A stretch of 64,000 bases of DNA, taken from positions 665,001 to 729,000 of the forward strand of contig JABMCL010003271.1 of assembly GCA_018857735.1 (NCBI GenBank). Reading direction: 5' to 3'. The notes beneath the pieces are model-generated. The model had not been told where the DNA came from. It searched no databases and worked only from the letters and a program-made list of their open reading frames with translations. Each line of letters starts with the position of its first letter. Within the stretch, counting starts at the first letter, position 1. This stretch comes from Alviniconcha marisindica. Taxonomy: Eukaryota; Mollusca; Gastropoda; Provannidae. Positions 1 to 11,049 of the stretch are shown here, piece by piece. Made by a program: the position numbers and the translations under genes.

Positions 1-1133
1 TGGGAGTACATGTATTCAGCTGGCCCTAGAGGCCCACTTTCCCCCTACTTCACCACTTCCTGAACTGGGGTGGCAAGTCATTAACTCTTTGAGTCACAGC
101 CTACCAAATTTGGTCCTGTGTCATTCACATGTATAATTATGTAATATATTTCTTCCCATTCAATTTCCCATTCTCACAAGCTTTGGATCTGGCCACTGCA
201 TGGTACAATGTTGACTGGTGATCATTTGAGTGTGAATAAAGTGTTCAGATGAATGTAACTTACTGCATTTGATTGCTGTTTAGATATTTCTCTCATCAAC
301 AAATGTGTGTCATTTGACAGTTTTGTTCTGAATTCACCTTCTTTTGTTCTGTTATGTTATTTTTTGTTATTTTTTTTGTTATGCCTTAGCTTGTGAGGCA
401 GACATGGTGCCCACTCCTTGTGCTTTTTGTGCAGAATATTATTTGTGACGTTCGGATTGACTGAAGCTGCTCAGGTGTTTGGCAGCTCGGAACTCTCTAT
501 TTAACTAAGAGTTTTTTGTTAAGTAGAGAGCTCTCTATCTAGCATGCAGGTTAGTTTGACAATGCTTTGTAATGGGCTGTCAATTTGGAGAAATAGCACA
601 TATAAAAGAACGCAATACATTATGAATGTATACATAAATGAGTACTTACCCTGAGGTAAGATGAAGTTTGTGTGCAATTCCATGATGGTAGTCTGTAGGA
701 ATGGAGGGGTATTATTATTAACAGTACATTGATACATGAATGTGATTATGGTTGAAACAGTTCTGTACTTTCTCCACAGTGTATCTCCTCCTTTTTAAGA
801 TTGGTTTGTGGTCATCATTATGAACTTCTTCCATCGCAGTATAGCATACTAATTCACAGTCTTTAATCTCAGTCTCCCTCTTTTCCGTTTCTGCCTAGGA
901 AAGGTTCTGTGCAAAATGTCCCCCCCCCCCCCCCCCCCCCCCCACACACACACCCTGTCCCTCCCCATAATTTGTAGGACTTAGCTTTCATTTTCAGTAC
1001 TTTTTCGGGTGCCTTTAGCAGTTGCCAGCCAGTCACATTGTGTGTGTGTGTGTGTGTGGTTGTTTCACAGGTGATTTAGCTGTGAGCTGGCAAGGAGCTG
1101 TAAGAGTTGTGCTGTAGTGGGTTAAACCCACAT

Positions 1134-1180
<47 letters not shown>

Positions 1181-1425
1181 ATGTGTGCATATGTGTGTGT
1201 GTGTGTGTGTTTTCTTCCAAGGCCACATAAACAGCCCATGCTGAGACGGGAGAAACTGTAGACCACTTATTTAACCCTCCCCCTCCCCTCCCGTCTACTC
1301 CCCCCTTCCCCTTCTGTGCCAAAATTGGGTGTTGCCACTATCCAGACTGTGAGTATGCAGTTATGTGACCACTGCTGTTATATGACCATTGCTTTAACAC
1401 TAACAGACCAATAAATCAAGGGCTG
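1..1425. other. ARAP: Upstream intron, unique part
   Basis: Presumed intron of ARAP. I see no exon-like segment with matching phase. It holds a poly-C run followed by CACACA (919-952), (TG)n at 1040-1058 and (TG)n interrupted by GCGCATG at 1135-1210. The rest is A/T-rich without recognisable structure. Confidence 0.5.
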
Positions 1426-2840
1426 CAGCTTTTTTTGTGTGGGCTGTGTTTTCAGTGTATTTCTGTGCAGCACAGTTACCATGTAGCTAACAGACAGAAA
1501 GAGAGGGCTGCAGCTTTCATGTGTGCTGTGTTTTCAGTGTATTTCTGGGAAACACAGTTACCATGTAGCTAACCGACAATAAGAGAGGGCTGCAACTTTC
1601 ATGTGCTCTGTGTTTTGAGTGTGTTTCTGGGGAACACCGTTACTGTGTAGCTAATACTGTAACAGACTATAAGAGAGGGCTGCAACTTTCATGTGTTCTG
1701 TGTTTTCAGAGTATTTCTGGGGAACACGGTTACCATGTAGCTAACCGACAATAAGAGAGGGCTGCAGCTTTCATGTGCTCTGTGTTTTGAGTGTGTTTCT
1801 GGGGAACACCGTTACTGTGTAGCTAATATTGTAACAGACTATAAGAGAGGGCTGCAACTTTCATGTGTTCTGTGTTTTCAGAGTATTTCTGGGGAACACA
1901 GTTACCACGTAGCTAACCGACAATAAGAGAGGGCTGCAGCTTTCATGTGCTCTGTGTTTTGAGTGTGTTTCTGGGGAACACCGTTACTGTGTAGCTAATA
2001 CTGTAACAGACTATAAGAGAGGGCTGCAACTTTCATGTGTTCTGTGTTTTCAGAGTATTTCTGGGGAACACAGTTACCATGTAGCTAACCGACAATAAGA
2101 GAGGGCTGCAGCTTTCATGTGCTCTGTGTTTTGAGTGTGTTTCTGGGGAACACCGTTACTGTGTAGCTAATACTGTAACAGACTATAAGAGAGGGCTGCA
2201 ACTTTCATGTGTTCTGTGTTTTCAGAGTATTTCTGGGGAACACGGTTACCATGTAGCTAACCGACAATAAGAGAGGGCTGCAGCTTTCATGTGCTCTGTG
2301 TTTTGAGTGTGTTTCTGGGGAACACCGTTACTGTGTAGCTAATACTGTAACAGACTATAAGAGAGGGCTGCAACTTTCATGTGTTCTGTGTTTTCAGAGT
2401 ATTTCTGGGGAACACAGTTACCATGTAGCTAACCGACAATAAGAGAGGGCTGCAGCTTTCATGTGCTCTGTGTTTTGAGTGTCTTTCTGGGGAACGCTGT
2501 TACCATGTAGCTAACAAACAGTAAGAAACTTTAGAAAGGGCTGCAGCTTTCATGTGTGCTGTGTTTTGAGTATTTCTGGGGGACACAGTTACCATGTAGC
2601 TAACCGACAATAAAAGAAGGCTGCAACTTTCATGTGCTCTGTGTTTTGAGTGTATTTCTGGGGAACACAGTTACTGTGTAGCTAATACTGTAACAGACTA
2701 TAAGAGAGGGCTGCAACTTCCATACATGTGCTCTGTGTTTTCAGCATATTTCTGGGGAACACAGTTATCATGTAGCTAATACTGTAATAGACAAAAAGAG
2801 AGGGCTGCAACTTTCATGTACTCTGTGTTTTTTTCAGCAT

Positions 2841-2887
<47 letters not shown>

Positions 2888-3880
2888 AACACAGTTACCG
2901 TGTAGCTAACAGACAATAAGAGAGGGCTGCAACTTTCATGTGTGCTTTCAGTGTATTTCTGGGGAACACGGTTACTGTGTAGCTATCAGGCAATCAGAGA
3001 GGGCTGCAGCTTTGATGTGCAATGTGCTTTCAGTGTATTTCTAGGGAACAGAGTTACTGTGTAGCTAACAGATGATAAGAGAAGCTGCAGCTTTCAGTTT
3101 CATGTGTGCTGTGTTGTCAGTGTACTTTTGTTGAACACAGTTATTATGTAGCTAACAGACAATGTCAGTGAGAGTGGGCTGTACATAGCTTTCATGTGTG
3201 CTGGGTTTTCAGTGTATTTCTGGGGAATACAGTTACCATGTAGCTAATACTGTAATAGACAAAAAGAGAGGGCTGCAACTTTCATGTGCTCTGTGTTTTT
3301 TCCCCAGAGTATTTCTGGGGAACACAGTTACCATGTAGCTAACAGACAATAAGAGAGGGCTGCAACTTTCATGCGTGCTGTGTTTTCAGTGTATTTCTGG
3401 GGAACACAGTTACCATGTAGTTATGGACAATAAGAGAGGGATGCAACTTCCATGTGCTCTGTTTTCAGTGTATTTCTGGGAAAGACAGTTACCATGTAGC
3501 TAACAGATGGCTGTAGCTTTTATGTTCTCTTTGTTTTCAGTGTATTTTGGGGAACGTAGTTATCATGTAGCTAACACTAAGTAACAGACAATAAGAGAGG
3601 GCTGCAGCTTTCATTTTCATGTGTGCTGTTTTCAATGTATTTTTGTGGAACACAATGTAACTAACAGAAAATAAGGGAGAGCTGCAGCATTCATGTGTAC
3701 TGTTTTTAGTGTATATCTGGGGAACACAGTTACTATGTAACTAACAGACAGTGAGAGAGAGAGAGAGAGAGAGAACTGCAGCTTTCATGTGCACTGTGTT
3801 TTTAGTGTATTTCTGGGCATACAGTTATCATACAGCTAACAGAGAACAATACAGTGAGAGCAGCAGCTTTGAATGCAGTG
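1426..3880 (+). repeat. Large satellite-like array, alternating 80/91-bp units
   Basis: About 27 units share AGAGAGGGCTGCAACTTTCA, a TGTGTTTTCAG box, TTTCTGGGGAACAC and the stretch GTGTAGCTAA. In the centre (1500-2520) two unit types alternate, one with CCATGTAGCTAACCGACAAT and one with an 11-base longer TACTGTAACAGACTAT end, giving a higher-order period near 171 bp. Flanking units are more divergent, the usual sign of central homogenisation. A (TG)n tract has grown inside one unit at 2847-2886 and (GA)n in another at 3751-3773. Confidence 0.9.
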
Positions 3881-4069
3881 TGTTTTTAGTATATCCTTGC
3901 ATACCGTAATGATACAACCATCAAGCCATACTTAATCAATTTATATACTTAATACTTAATCAAAGCAGCTGCTTTTGCCTGTGCTAATATTGTGTTTTCA
4001 AACATTGCTACTGACAGCTGTAATGGAAATTTCAACTTTCACATGAATGGAACTAAAGGTTTGCGATGG

Positions 4070-4440
4070 CCCAGGAAACTGTCAGCTAACGAGCAGTTTT
4101 TTGTTGGTACTCAAACAGTAGTAAGTTTGTTACAAACAACTCAAATAAAACAAGGCATGTCATTTGTAGCCGCCAGCAAAATTTACACCAGCACAAATAA
4201 AACCACAATCATTTGAATCGAGATGGAACTCTCTTTTTTACCCGGGGTGGATGTGTCTCATGTTTATGTGGGTACTTGGGCGCTAGGCTGCTTCCACAGT
4301 CTTATTAGTACCCAAACCTTTCGGTGGGTGCTGGCCGCATCAGTGGACAGCTGTGAGGAGATAAAGAGTGCCCCTTCAGTGGCGTAACCAAATCTGGCAG
4401 AGTTTGGAGGAAAGTGCCAGAAAGGGATGCTTGGAGTGTG
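4070..4440 (+). mobile_element. hAT-like non-autonomous element, 5'-truncated copy
   Basis: About 370 bp matching the elements at 13611-14049 (reverse) and 39935-40373 (forward). It keeps the right terminal inverted repeat (GGCGTAACCAAATCTGGC ... GGATGCTTGGAGTGTG) but lacks the left one. A short open frame with SANEQFF...TSTNKT is shared with the other copies. Confidence 0.8.
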
Positions 4441-4611
4441 GGTTAACTGTTTTCACAGCCTGGAACAGCAGAAGACTGCCTTAGTTAAAGTCTGACAGGG
4501 CCTTCAGAATTCATTTTGGTTCAGGTCCATGCTAGTTGATCAGCCCTAATTCTCAGTTTGCAGACAAACCTGACCACTTGACCTGAAAGTGTCAGAGCTC
4601 AAGCCAGAGCT

Positions 4612-4851
4612 TTAACCCTTTCACTGCCGTGCTTGCACCCCGTCACTCTGAAAACGACCAACAAAAGTGCCAAATTTGAAATCATTAAGGCCTTTCCCCC
4701 CTTCGCATGAGGACATGAAAGGATTTCTATTAAAATGCAAAGTATTGAAAGTAAGTTTTGTTTTAGGACCATCAAATATGCAGTTTGCAAGATTGTATGT
4801 GAGCACTTTTCAGCCCGGAAATTTTACAAGCTGGGGCAGTGAAGGGGTTAA
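4612..4851. mobile_element. piggyBac-like MITE, copy 1
   Basis: A 240-bp segment bounded by TTAA on both sides with inverted ends TTAACCCTTTCACTGCC and GGCAGTGAAGGGGTTAA. TTAA targets and CCCTTT-type ends are the hallmark of piggyBac-derived small elements. No transposase is encoded. A second copy in opposite orientation lies at 50597-50827. Confidence 0.85.
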
Positions 4852-5059
4852 AAAGAAGAAGCAAAAAATTGTTTAGGAGGGAGCAGAACCGGGTGACCAG
4901 TTTGCTTGAGAATCTGTGACAGCGTAAGCACTTGCCATGGATGGAGACTGATTGGTATGGGCAGTCCTAATGTTTCTGATAATATCCATCCAAAATGTTT
5001 CTCTTAAATTAGCAGCTTTGCCATCACAAATCTGATTTAAATTTCCGTTTCTGTTTCAG

Positions 5060-5138
5060 AGTCAAGGCCAACCGAGGGTGGCGTATGCGCTGGGTTGTGT
5101 TCAATGGGGTGGACTTGCGTTACTATAACAACAACAGA
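5060..5138 (+). CDS. ARAP: ARAP exon 1 of window: PH1, first strands
   Basis: The acceptor is CTGTTTCAG and the donor GTAAGA. The first base completes a codon from an upstream exon; then 26 codons read VKANRGWRMRWVVF and later LRYYNNNR. This is the basic beta1-beta3 segment of a PH domain with the conserved R-W-V/C pattern that contacts phosphoinositides. The start of PH1 is on an exon outside the window. The last 24 bases, including the donor, are duplicated 36 bp downstream. Confidence 0.9.
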
Positions 5139-5156
5139 GTAAGATTTTTTTTTTTT

Positions 5157-5180
5157 TACTATGACAACAACAGAGTAAGA
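5157..5180 (+). repeat. ARAP: Tandem copy of exon 1 3' edge with donor
   Basis: TACTATGACAACAACAGA followed by GTAAGA repeats the end of exon 1 (TACTATAACAACAACAGA / GTAAGA) after a 13-T run. The second donor is exactly 36 bp after the first and the intervening 12 codons are open, so it could be used without frame change. Confidence 0.85.
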
Positions 5181-5329
5181 AAGAAAAAATGTTACAGTGT
5201 TAGGTAATGTTTTTAGTCCAGTTATCTTGAAAACCTAATTTTATAAACCCCCTGCTTCCTTCCTTGATGAAGTTATGGTATATATATTGGAATCCTTCGT
5301 GTTGTTTTGTCTCACCCTGATGGCTGATA

Positions 5330-5715
5330 TATATATAACCATACTGGTTGACTGGGCATAATTTCAACACCAAGTTACTTACTTAAGTGTTGTTTTGTTG
5401 GGCAGTATGCTCAGCCTTTTGTAACCAAACTTGGTATTGTGGTACATCATCATCACCATAGTGCCGGGCGAAAAAATATGCTTGCTATTTTCAAGGTCAA
5501 GGCCACAGTAAGGGCTCATATAATCAAAATATGACTGTTTGTACTATGCCTTCTTACCTGCTGATCCTTAATTGCAACCAAACTTATTTGTTCAAGGTTG
5601 AGGTTGCAGCAAAGGTTTGAAACTTCATTGAATCTTTGTCAGTCCCATCTGTGCTGCTGATCACTTTGCAACCAGACACTCAGGTGTGGTGATGTGCTAA
5701 CCACCACACCAGGTG
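5330..5715. repeat. Dispersed repeat family E (AAGGTCAAGG type)
   Basis: It contains TTTTGTAACCAAACTTGGTA, a TTTTCAAGGTCAAGGCCAC block and ATAATCAAAATATGACTGTT. The same blocks in the same order recur at 49130-49560 and, partly, at 6890-7025. This kind of AAGGTCAAGGTCAC family is widespread in marine invertebrate genomes; its class is unclear. Confidence 0.65.
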
Positions 5716-6163
5716 CAAACAAAGTGGGCATACACTAGCTGACAGACAACAAACTGCGTTTCTTTCTTTCTTTGTTTATGATTTTTGTTTTATCAGATCA
5801 TTTGGGGCTGCATTTGAGACTTATGTTTTACATGTTCATGCACATGCAAACAGAGGGACCAAAACAGAGAGAGAGAGAGGGAGAGAGAGAGAGTATTTCT
5901 ATATTTACCCTCTGTCTTTTTAAGTTTGTCGATGACTTGAGAGAATTTCACTTTGGGCATTAGATGTGTTGTACTTCTCTTAAACTTGAGAAATAAATGC
6001 ACTTAAAAAAATGTTCCTGAGCCATGGTCAAGTTAAAGCATGTTGAAGATCAACATTGTAGTGAAGCCAGAGCTTACTTTGGATTGCTGGCTGAAAGCAG
6101 CACTGATTTCGATTCAGCTTTCTCATGGATGAAAAACAACAACAAAAACAACAACGACAAAAC

Positions 6164-6272
6164 ACGCACACACACACACACACACCAAACAACAACAACA
6201 ACAACACACATGCACGCACGCACGCACGCACGGCACGCGTGCGCGTACACACACACACACACACACACAGTC
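6164..6272. repeat. (CA)n / (CACG)n / (CAA)n simple repeat cluster
   Basis: Alternating (AC)n, (AAC)n and (GCAC)n blocks. A (GA)n run precedes it at 5865-5893. The 170-codon open frames across it are low-complexity artefacts. Confidence 0.9.
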
Positions 6273-6662
6273 TCTCTCTTTCTCAATCTAACTTGCTGTC
6301 TAAAAACTCTTCTCAAGCAACTGAACAAGAACATAGCAGTGAATAAAATGACACAGACAACCAAGAATGCATCAGTCAGTGTATTTTCCACTTGGACTAA
6401 CAATCAGAAAATCAGGACAATCTTGGCCTCTCTGGCAGTGAGTGCATTTCTCAGTTTGACTGACATTCAGGCAATCATGGAAATCATTGGCTCATTTTCA
6501 GTCTTTTATCAAGAACAACTAAAACTTTCTCGGCATTTCCATTAATGCCAGATTAAACCAAGGATTTACAGCAAATGCCACAAGTGTTAGGCATTCTCTG
6601 AGAATGCCTGTTTTCCCATTTTGACTGGAACTGGCCTAACCCTATTTGCTTATGTGTTACAG

Positions 6663-6807
6663 AGCCAGATTTCGAAGAAGATCATCCCGTTGTCAGTGAT
6701 GAAAGAAGTGATAAGCGACATCAAGGAAGGCGACACCAATCGTTTCAAGTTCCGCCTGGTGACAACACTTCGGGACAGGACATTCCACTTTGCAACTGAT
6801 TCCCGAG
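6663..6807 (+). CDS. ARAP: ARAP exon 2: PH1, middle strands
   Basis: The acceptor is GTGTTACAG and the donor GTGAGT; 48 codons plus one base. The translation begins SQISKKIIPLSVMKEV and contains FKFRLVTTLRDRTFHFATD, the typical beta5-beta6 hairpin of a PH domain. It joins exon 1 in phase 0 and exon 3 in phase 1. Confidence 0.9.
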
Positions 6808-6889
6808 GTGAGTGGCCACTGTACCATCATGTCTGGCATGCTTCTTAGAAGTTCTGGAGTGCTGAGGAACTTGAGACTTGCAAACATGA

Positions 6890-7025
6890 AAAGACTGGAT
6901 TGATGTATTCAAGGTCATGGTTGCAGCATTGGTTATAATTTTCAGTTGATGTTTGTCTGGACAATTTCTTCTGAACTAGTGAATCTTTTGTAACCAAACT
7001 TGGCATGGTGATGTCTATTATGAGC
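6890..7025. repeat. Dispersed repeat family E, partial
   Basis: CTTTTGTAACCAAACTTGGC and TTCAAGGTCATGGTTGCAG match the longer copies at 5330 and 49130 in altered order. It is followed by a poly-C plus CA tract at 7027-7069. Confidence 0.5.
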
Positions 7026-7035
7026 CAGATTTGAC

Positions 7036-7066
<31 letters not shown>

Positions 7067-7153
7067 AATATGTTGTTGTCATGGTTGACTTGGCATAGCC
7101 CTTGAAAACCTTTCTCTTTTTAAACCCCTTTTCTTCAGTCTCATTGCCCTGAG

Positions 7154-7154
7154 G

Positions 7155-7206
<52 letters not shown>
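7154..7206. repeat. (TG)n microsatellite
   Basis: A run of about 26 TG dinucleotides in intron 2. The rest of intron 2 holds nothing I recognise. Confidence 0.95.
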
Positions 7207-7211
<5 letters not shown>

Positions 7212-7334
7212 CATGCATATTGTTGTCAAAATATATATAATATGTATGTTTAAAAGAATTTGCAAGCACTCAGGACCAATTCAGGTTAGGTGCGCTAAGT
7301 GCCCATTATTATTGTTGCTGTTGTTGTTTTTCAG

Positions 7335-7381
7335 ATGACTGCTGTACCTGGACAAGCACTTTGATGGCTGCTATCCTGAAG
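7335..7381 (+). CDS. ARAP: ARAP exon 3: PH1 C-terminal helix
   Basis: The acceptor is GTTTTTCAG and the donor GTAAAG. With the base carried from exon 2 it reads DDCCTWTSTLMAAILK. The tryptophan followed by L..AI is the hallmark C-terminal helix that closes a PH domain. Phase 0 at the end. Confidence 0.88.
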
Positions 7382-7619
7382 GTAAAGCCACTCATGCAGA
7401 ACCTGTATATGCCACAGGTGCTGCGATGTGTACATGTATAAACCCTTTGATTTGAAAAAGAAAGACATTTGACATAAATTGCAAAACCACTAACAAAGGA
7501 CTGGGTCTCAACACAAGCCTCAGTGTGCCTGTGGGCAACAGGACCTGTGTATTTCATGCTTGGCTAAGCACAGTCTTTAGCTGGGGACATGTTAGATTTA
7601 TTACTTTAAAAAATGCAAC

Positions 7620-8275
7620 AAAAAGAAAGAAAAAAAGAAAAAAGAAATGGTCCTGTTGGATTGTAACCCTTTGTAAAAGATATGCTTTTTGTTTATTTTT
7701 GCTTATTTTTGTTTATTTTTGCTTGTTTATTTGTTTTTCACTGATTTGTTTGTTTTTCATGGATTGGTCACATCCTGTAAATTTGAGAGATCAAAAACAT
7801 ATATCAAAAGAAATTGAAGAATGAAAAATTAGTACAGCTGCATCATTTTAGGACTGGAAGTTTCAGATTTGCTCTTGTTTCATTAAATAACAGCTTCCAA
7901 TGCATTTGAAGATTGTATCATTGTATAACACTGCCAAGAAGTACATTCAGTTTGGTATGTTTGTCTTCACAACTTGTGTTCCGTTTTCTTTTGTCTTGAT
8001 TTTATTGCTTTGTATTAAAATAGGTGTTGTTTTGTTTTGATTTTTTGAATTAATTTGTAACAGTGTCACAAAGGGTAGATGTAGTTTCATATGAGCTTTT
8101 TGACCTTTTATGCCAACTGGTATGCATTGCTTGTTGGATCCTGCCCATTTCACAGGCTTGGGAATTATTCAGAATATTAGCTGAAATCTGACTGCTTAGA
8201 GAGTGTGAAGGCCTGATCATCGTACTCTTTTGGTGTGTTATATAAAAAAGGGATTTGGGCAGGTGTTGGACTGTT
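7620..8275. other. ARAP: Intron 3, T-rich unique part
   Basis: An A-rich run (7618-7650) is followed by a TTTGTTTATTTTTGC quasi-repeat (7680-7760), then plain A/T-rich sequence. No exon or element is visible. Confidence 0.4.
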
Positions 8276-8279
8276 TAAA

Positions 8280-8992
8280 AAACCCTTATGTTATGACAGT
8301 CTCACATCTGATTTCACATACTTGCACATAAATGTTGTCATAGCATCAGAGTTTTTGAAACAGCATTTGGCTTCACCTAGTTGTATAGATTTCACTGTTC
8401 TGCATGTTGTCTTTTCAGATAGAGATTGACAGTCTCATATCTGATTTCACATACTTGCACATATTATTGTCATAAATAACATCAGAGTTTTTGAAATAGT
8501 GTCTGGTTTCATCTACTTGTGCAGATTTCACTGTTCTGTATGTGGTGTTTTCAGAACAGAGATTGACAATCTCATATCTGATTTCACATACTTGCACATA
8601 ATTATTATTGTCATAACATCAGAGTTTTTGAAACAGTGTCTGGTTTCACCTAGTTGTATAGATTTCACTGTTCTGTATGGTGTCTTTTCAGAATAGAGAT
8701 TGACAGTCTCATATATCTGATTTCACATACTTGCACATAATATTGTCATAACATCAGAGTTTTTGAAACAGTGTCTGGTTTCACCTACTTTGTACAGATT
8801 TCACTGTTCTGTATGTTGTCTTTTTGTAATAGAGACTGACAGTCTCATCTATCTGATTTCACATACTTTAGTCTCATATATCTGATTTCATATACTTGCA
8901 CATATTATTGTCATATCATCAGAGTTTTTGAAACAGCGTCAGGTTTGACTGACATTGTACAGATTTCACAGTTCTGTATGTTGTGTTTTCAG
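8280..8992 (+). repeat. ARAP: Tandem repeat of the exon 4 acceptor edge
   Basis: Four to five units of 136-160 bp end in a copy of the exon 4 acceptor and exon start. TGTTTTCAG/AACAGAGATTGACA at 8546-8568 resembles the true TGTTTTCAG/AACAGGGATGGCCA. Acceptor-like AG positions are 8418, 8554, 8691 and a decayed one at 8832; the real one is 8992. Units share ATCAGAGTTTTTGAAACAG and TCTGATTTCACATACTTGCA. Confidence 0.88.
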
Positions 8993-9046
8993 AACAGGGA
9001 TGGCCAGCCGGGAGATGTTGTGGACGAAAGAACACCAGACAAAGAG
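8993..9046 (+). CDS. ARAP: ARAP exon 4: PH1-PH2 linker
   Basis: Eighteen codons, NRDGQPGDVVDERTPDKE, between a TGTTTTCAG acceptor and a GTGACT donor. The exon is small, polar and without a domain of its own; it links PH1 to PH2. The acceptor is the last of a row of near-identical sites in the upstream 136-160 bp tandem repeat, so this start rests on frame continuity and on the following array-free sequence. Confidence 0.78.
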
Positions 9047-9283
9047 GTGACTAGTTTGTTTTCTGCGTATTGCCTTGAAGCTGGTAGATGGAAGTTATGA
9101 AGCAAACTGGCTTCACTGGAATGTTTCTACCATCGAAAACTTTATTTATTTTGAACTAAAAAACTTTATTTGACAAGGATTGTAGTGACGATTCAGTCAA
9201 AACCTAACAACTAGGCCTAATGGATATGAACTTTTTTTTAAAGTACAAGGCCTCATTCATATATATCTATATCTATCTGCCTA

Positions 9284-9316
<33 letters not shown>

Positions 9317-9980
9317 GTATCATGAACAAATGAATGTTTTTTTAATACATGAAGCTCTAAACATGCATGTTCACAGCAGCAGATGCACGCATGCATGCAG
9401 TGAATGTGTACCCTGATACTGTGAGCGTGTGTGAAAATGGACACAGGCAGTATTGACTTTGTGTTGAGCAGATGCACAATATGTTGGTAGGATGATTCTT
9501 ATTATTGATCACTTTATATAACGCTGGTCACCACTCTCAGACAGATTCTTTGTGCTTCACGTTTTTAGTGCATGCTGGGTTATGTTAATGTTTCCGTAAT
9601 CCACCAGACTATGATTAGGGCTGCAGGAACTTCAATGTGAGCATTTGATCTTTTCGAATGTGTGTAGACAATGCCAATGACCATGGTTGTGAAGAGATAC
9701 AGATTATGTGTCCCCATTTACTATGACCTGAGTTCCCCATCCATAAGGTCATATGAAGGTTGACCTTGCGCTTGAAAATGCACTGCTCGCACCCACTGAA
9801 TATCCAGTAATGGAAATATGGGCTACTTAAGTGCGCAGTTTCATTATCAATATCACCACTGCCTTTGTCATCATAATTATCCCAGTCATCATCATCAGTG
9901 TGATCATCATCATTAACATCATGAAAATGCCAAAACTGAAGTCATTCACAGGACTAACTCACATTTGTTTCTGTTTTTAG
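9047..9980 (+). other. ARAP: Intron 4
   Basis: Only simple sequence at 9258-9318 ((CT)n then (TA)n) and an ATCATC-rich patch at 9840-9930 stand out. Nothing else is recognisable. Confidence 0.4.
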
Positions 9981-10061
9981 GGGTTCATCCGCTTTGAAAA
10001 CTACAGAAAATACTACGTTGCTATCTGGGGCAAAATACTTTGCTACTACAACACTTTTGAA
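9981..10061 (+). CDS. ARAP: ARAP exon 5: PH2 first strands
   Basis: The acceptor is TGTTTTTAG and the donor GTGAGT; 27 codons. The translation contains GFIRFENYRKYYVAIWGKIL, followed by CYYNTFE. This matches the beta1-beta3 segment of a PH domain (G-[FY]-...-K-Y-...-L-Y-Y). Both ends are in phase 0. Confidence 0.9.
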
Positions 10062-10149
10062 GTGAGTGTGTTTTTCTTCATTTTTCACTTGGTTTGGAGT
10101 GTGTTCTGAAACTAAGACGGGTTTGCGTAGTAGAACCCATTGAAGGTGA

Positions 10150-10535
10150 ACTTCTTTTAACTTGGGTTAAATTATCCATAGACCAAGTGACTCAGACTCT
10201 CTTGAACTGTTAAGATGAAATTCTGCATAGATACTCTGAGACAGACTCATTAAACATGAAATTACACACAGAGCAAGTGATTCAGCCTTCCTGCTGATGA
10301 ATTTCTGCATAGACAGATAGGTTCTGACTCTTTGAAGATCAAATTATATGTAGAGCAAGTGATTCAGATACCTCCAAGATGGAGTTGTGCACCATCAAGT
10401 GATACAGATTCCTTCAAGGTAAAATTCTGTTACGCACAGGCAAAATGAGCAAGACTCATTTGAAATGGTGTTCTGAATCAACGATTTGATTTAAAGTCCT
10501 TTAGTATGAAATTCGGCACAGGCCAGGTAATTCAA
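10150..10535 (+). repeat. Degenerate array, about 60 bp unit
   Basis: Five or six diverged units share GAGCAAGTGATTCAGA, a TGAAATT(A/C) block and TGCATAGA. Old and without a visible link to an exon. Confidence 0.6.
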
Positions 10536-10559
10536 CTGCACATTTATTTCGTTTGCCAC

Positions 10560-10647
10560 GCTTACCTCATTTTTAGTTCTTTGTTTAAGTACCCCCAAGA
10601 CCATCTTTTCCCCTCTGAACAGTGAAAAGATTGCTGTGTGACTTACC

Positions 10648-10689
<42 letters not shown>

Positions 10690-10825
10690 ATTTTTAGTTC
10701 ATTGTTTAAGTACCCCCAAGACCATATTTCCCCCTCTGAACACTGAATAGATTGCTGTGTGGCTTACCTGTGAGTGTGTGTGCGTGAATGCGTGTGTGAG
10801 TGCGTGTGTGTGTGTGTGTATGTTG
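10560..10825 (+). repeat. Two-copy repeat of about 115 bp with (TG)n tails
   Basis: Both copies hold CATTTTTAGTTC, GTTTAAGTACCCCCAAGACC and GATTGCTGTGTG and end in (TG)n. Confidence 0.85.
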
Positions 10826-11049
10826 GAAATGATGAGAAAGACGTTAATTGTTGCAGTGTATTTGTTATATAATTAATAGAATTTCATTGTTCTCCTATTT
10901 ATGTGCAGTTTTGTCAGTCCTACCATTTTTTTATATATTTTATTTTGTATTGTGCACCTCTGGCACATGTAAGATGTAGGTGCTTTATAACTGTTCTTTT
11001 ACATTATATTACAATAAAGAAGAGAGACATCATTTTGACTGTTTCAGCT

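Noticed and set aside
3992..4216. Possible upstream ARAP exon
   Set aside because: The sequence recurs at 13.9 kb and 40.0 kb as part of a small mobile element.
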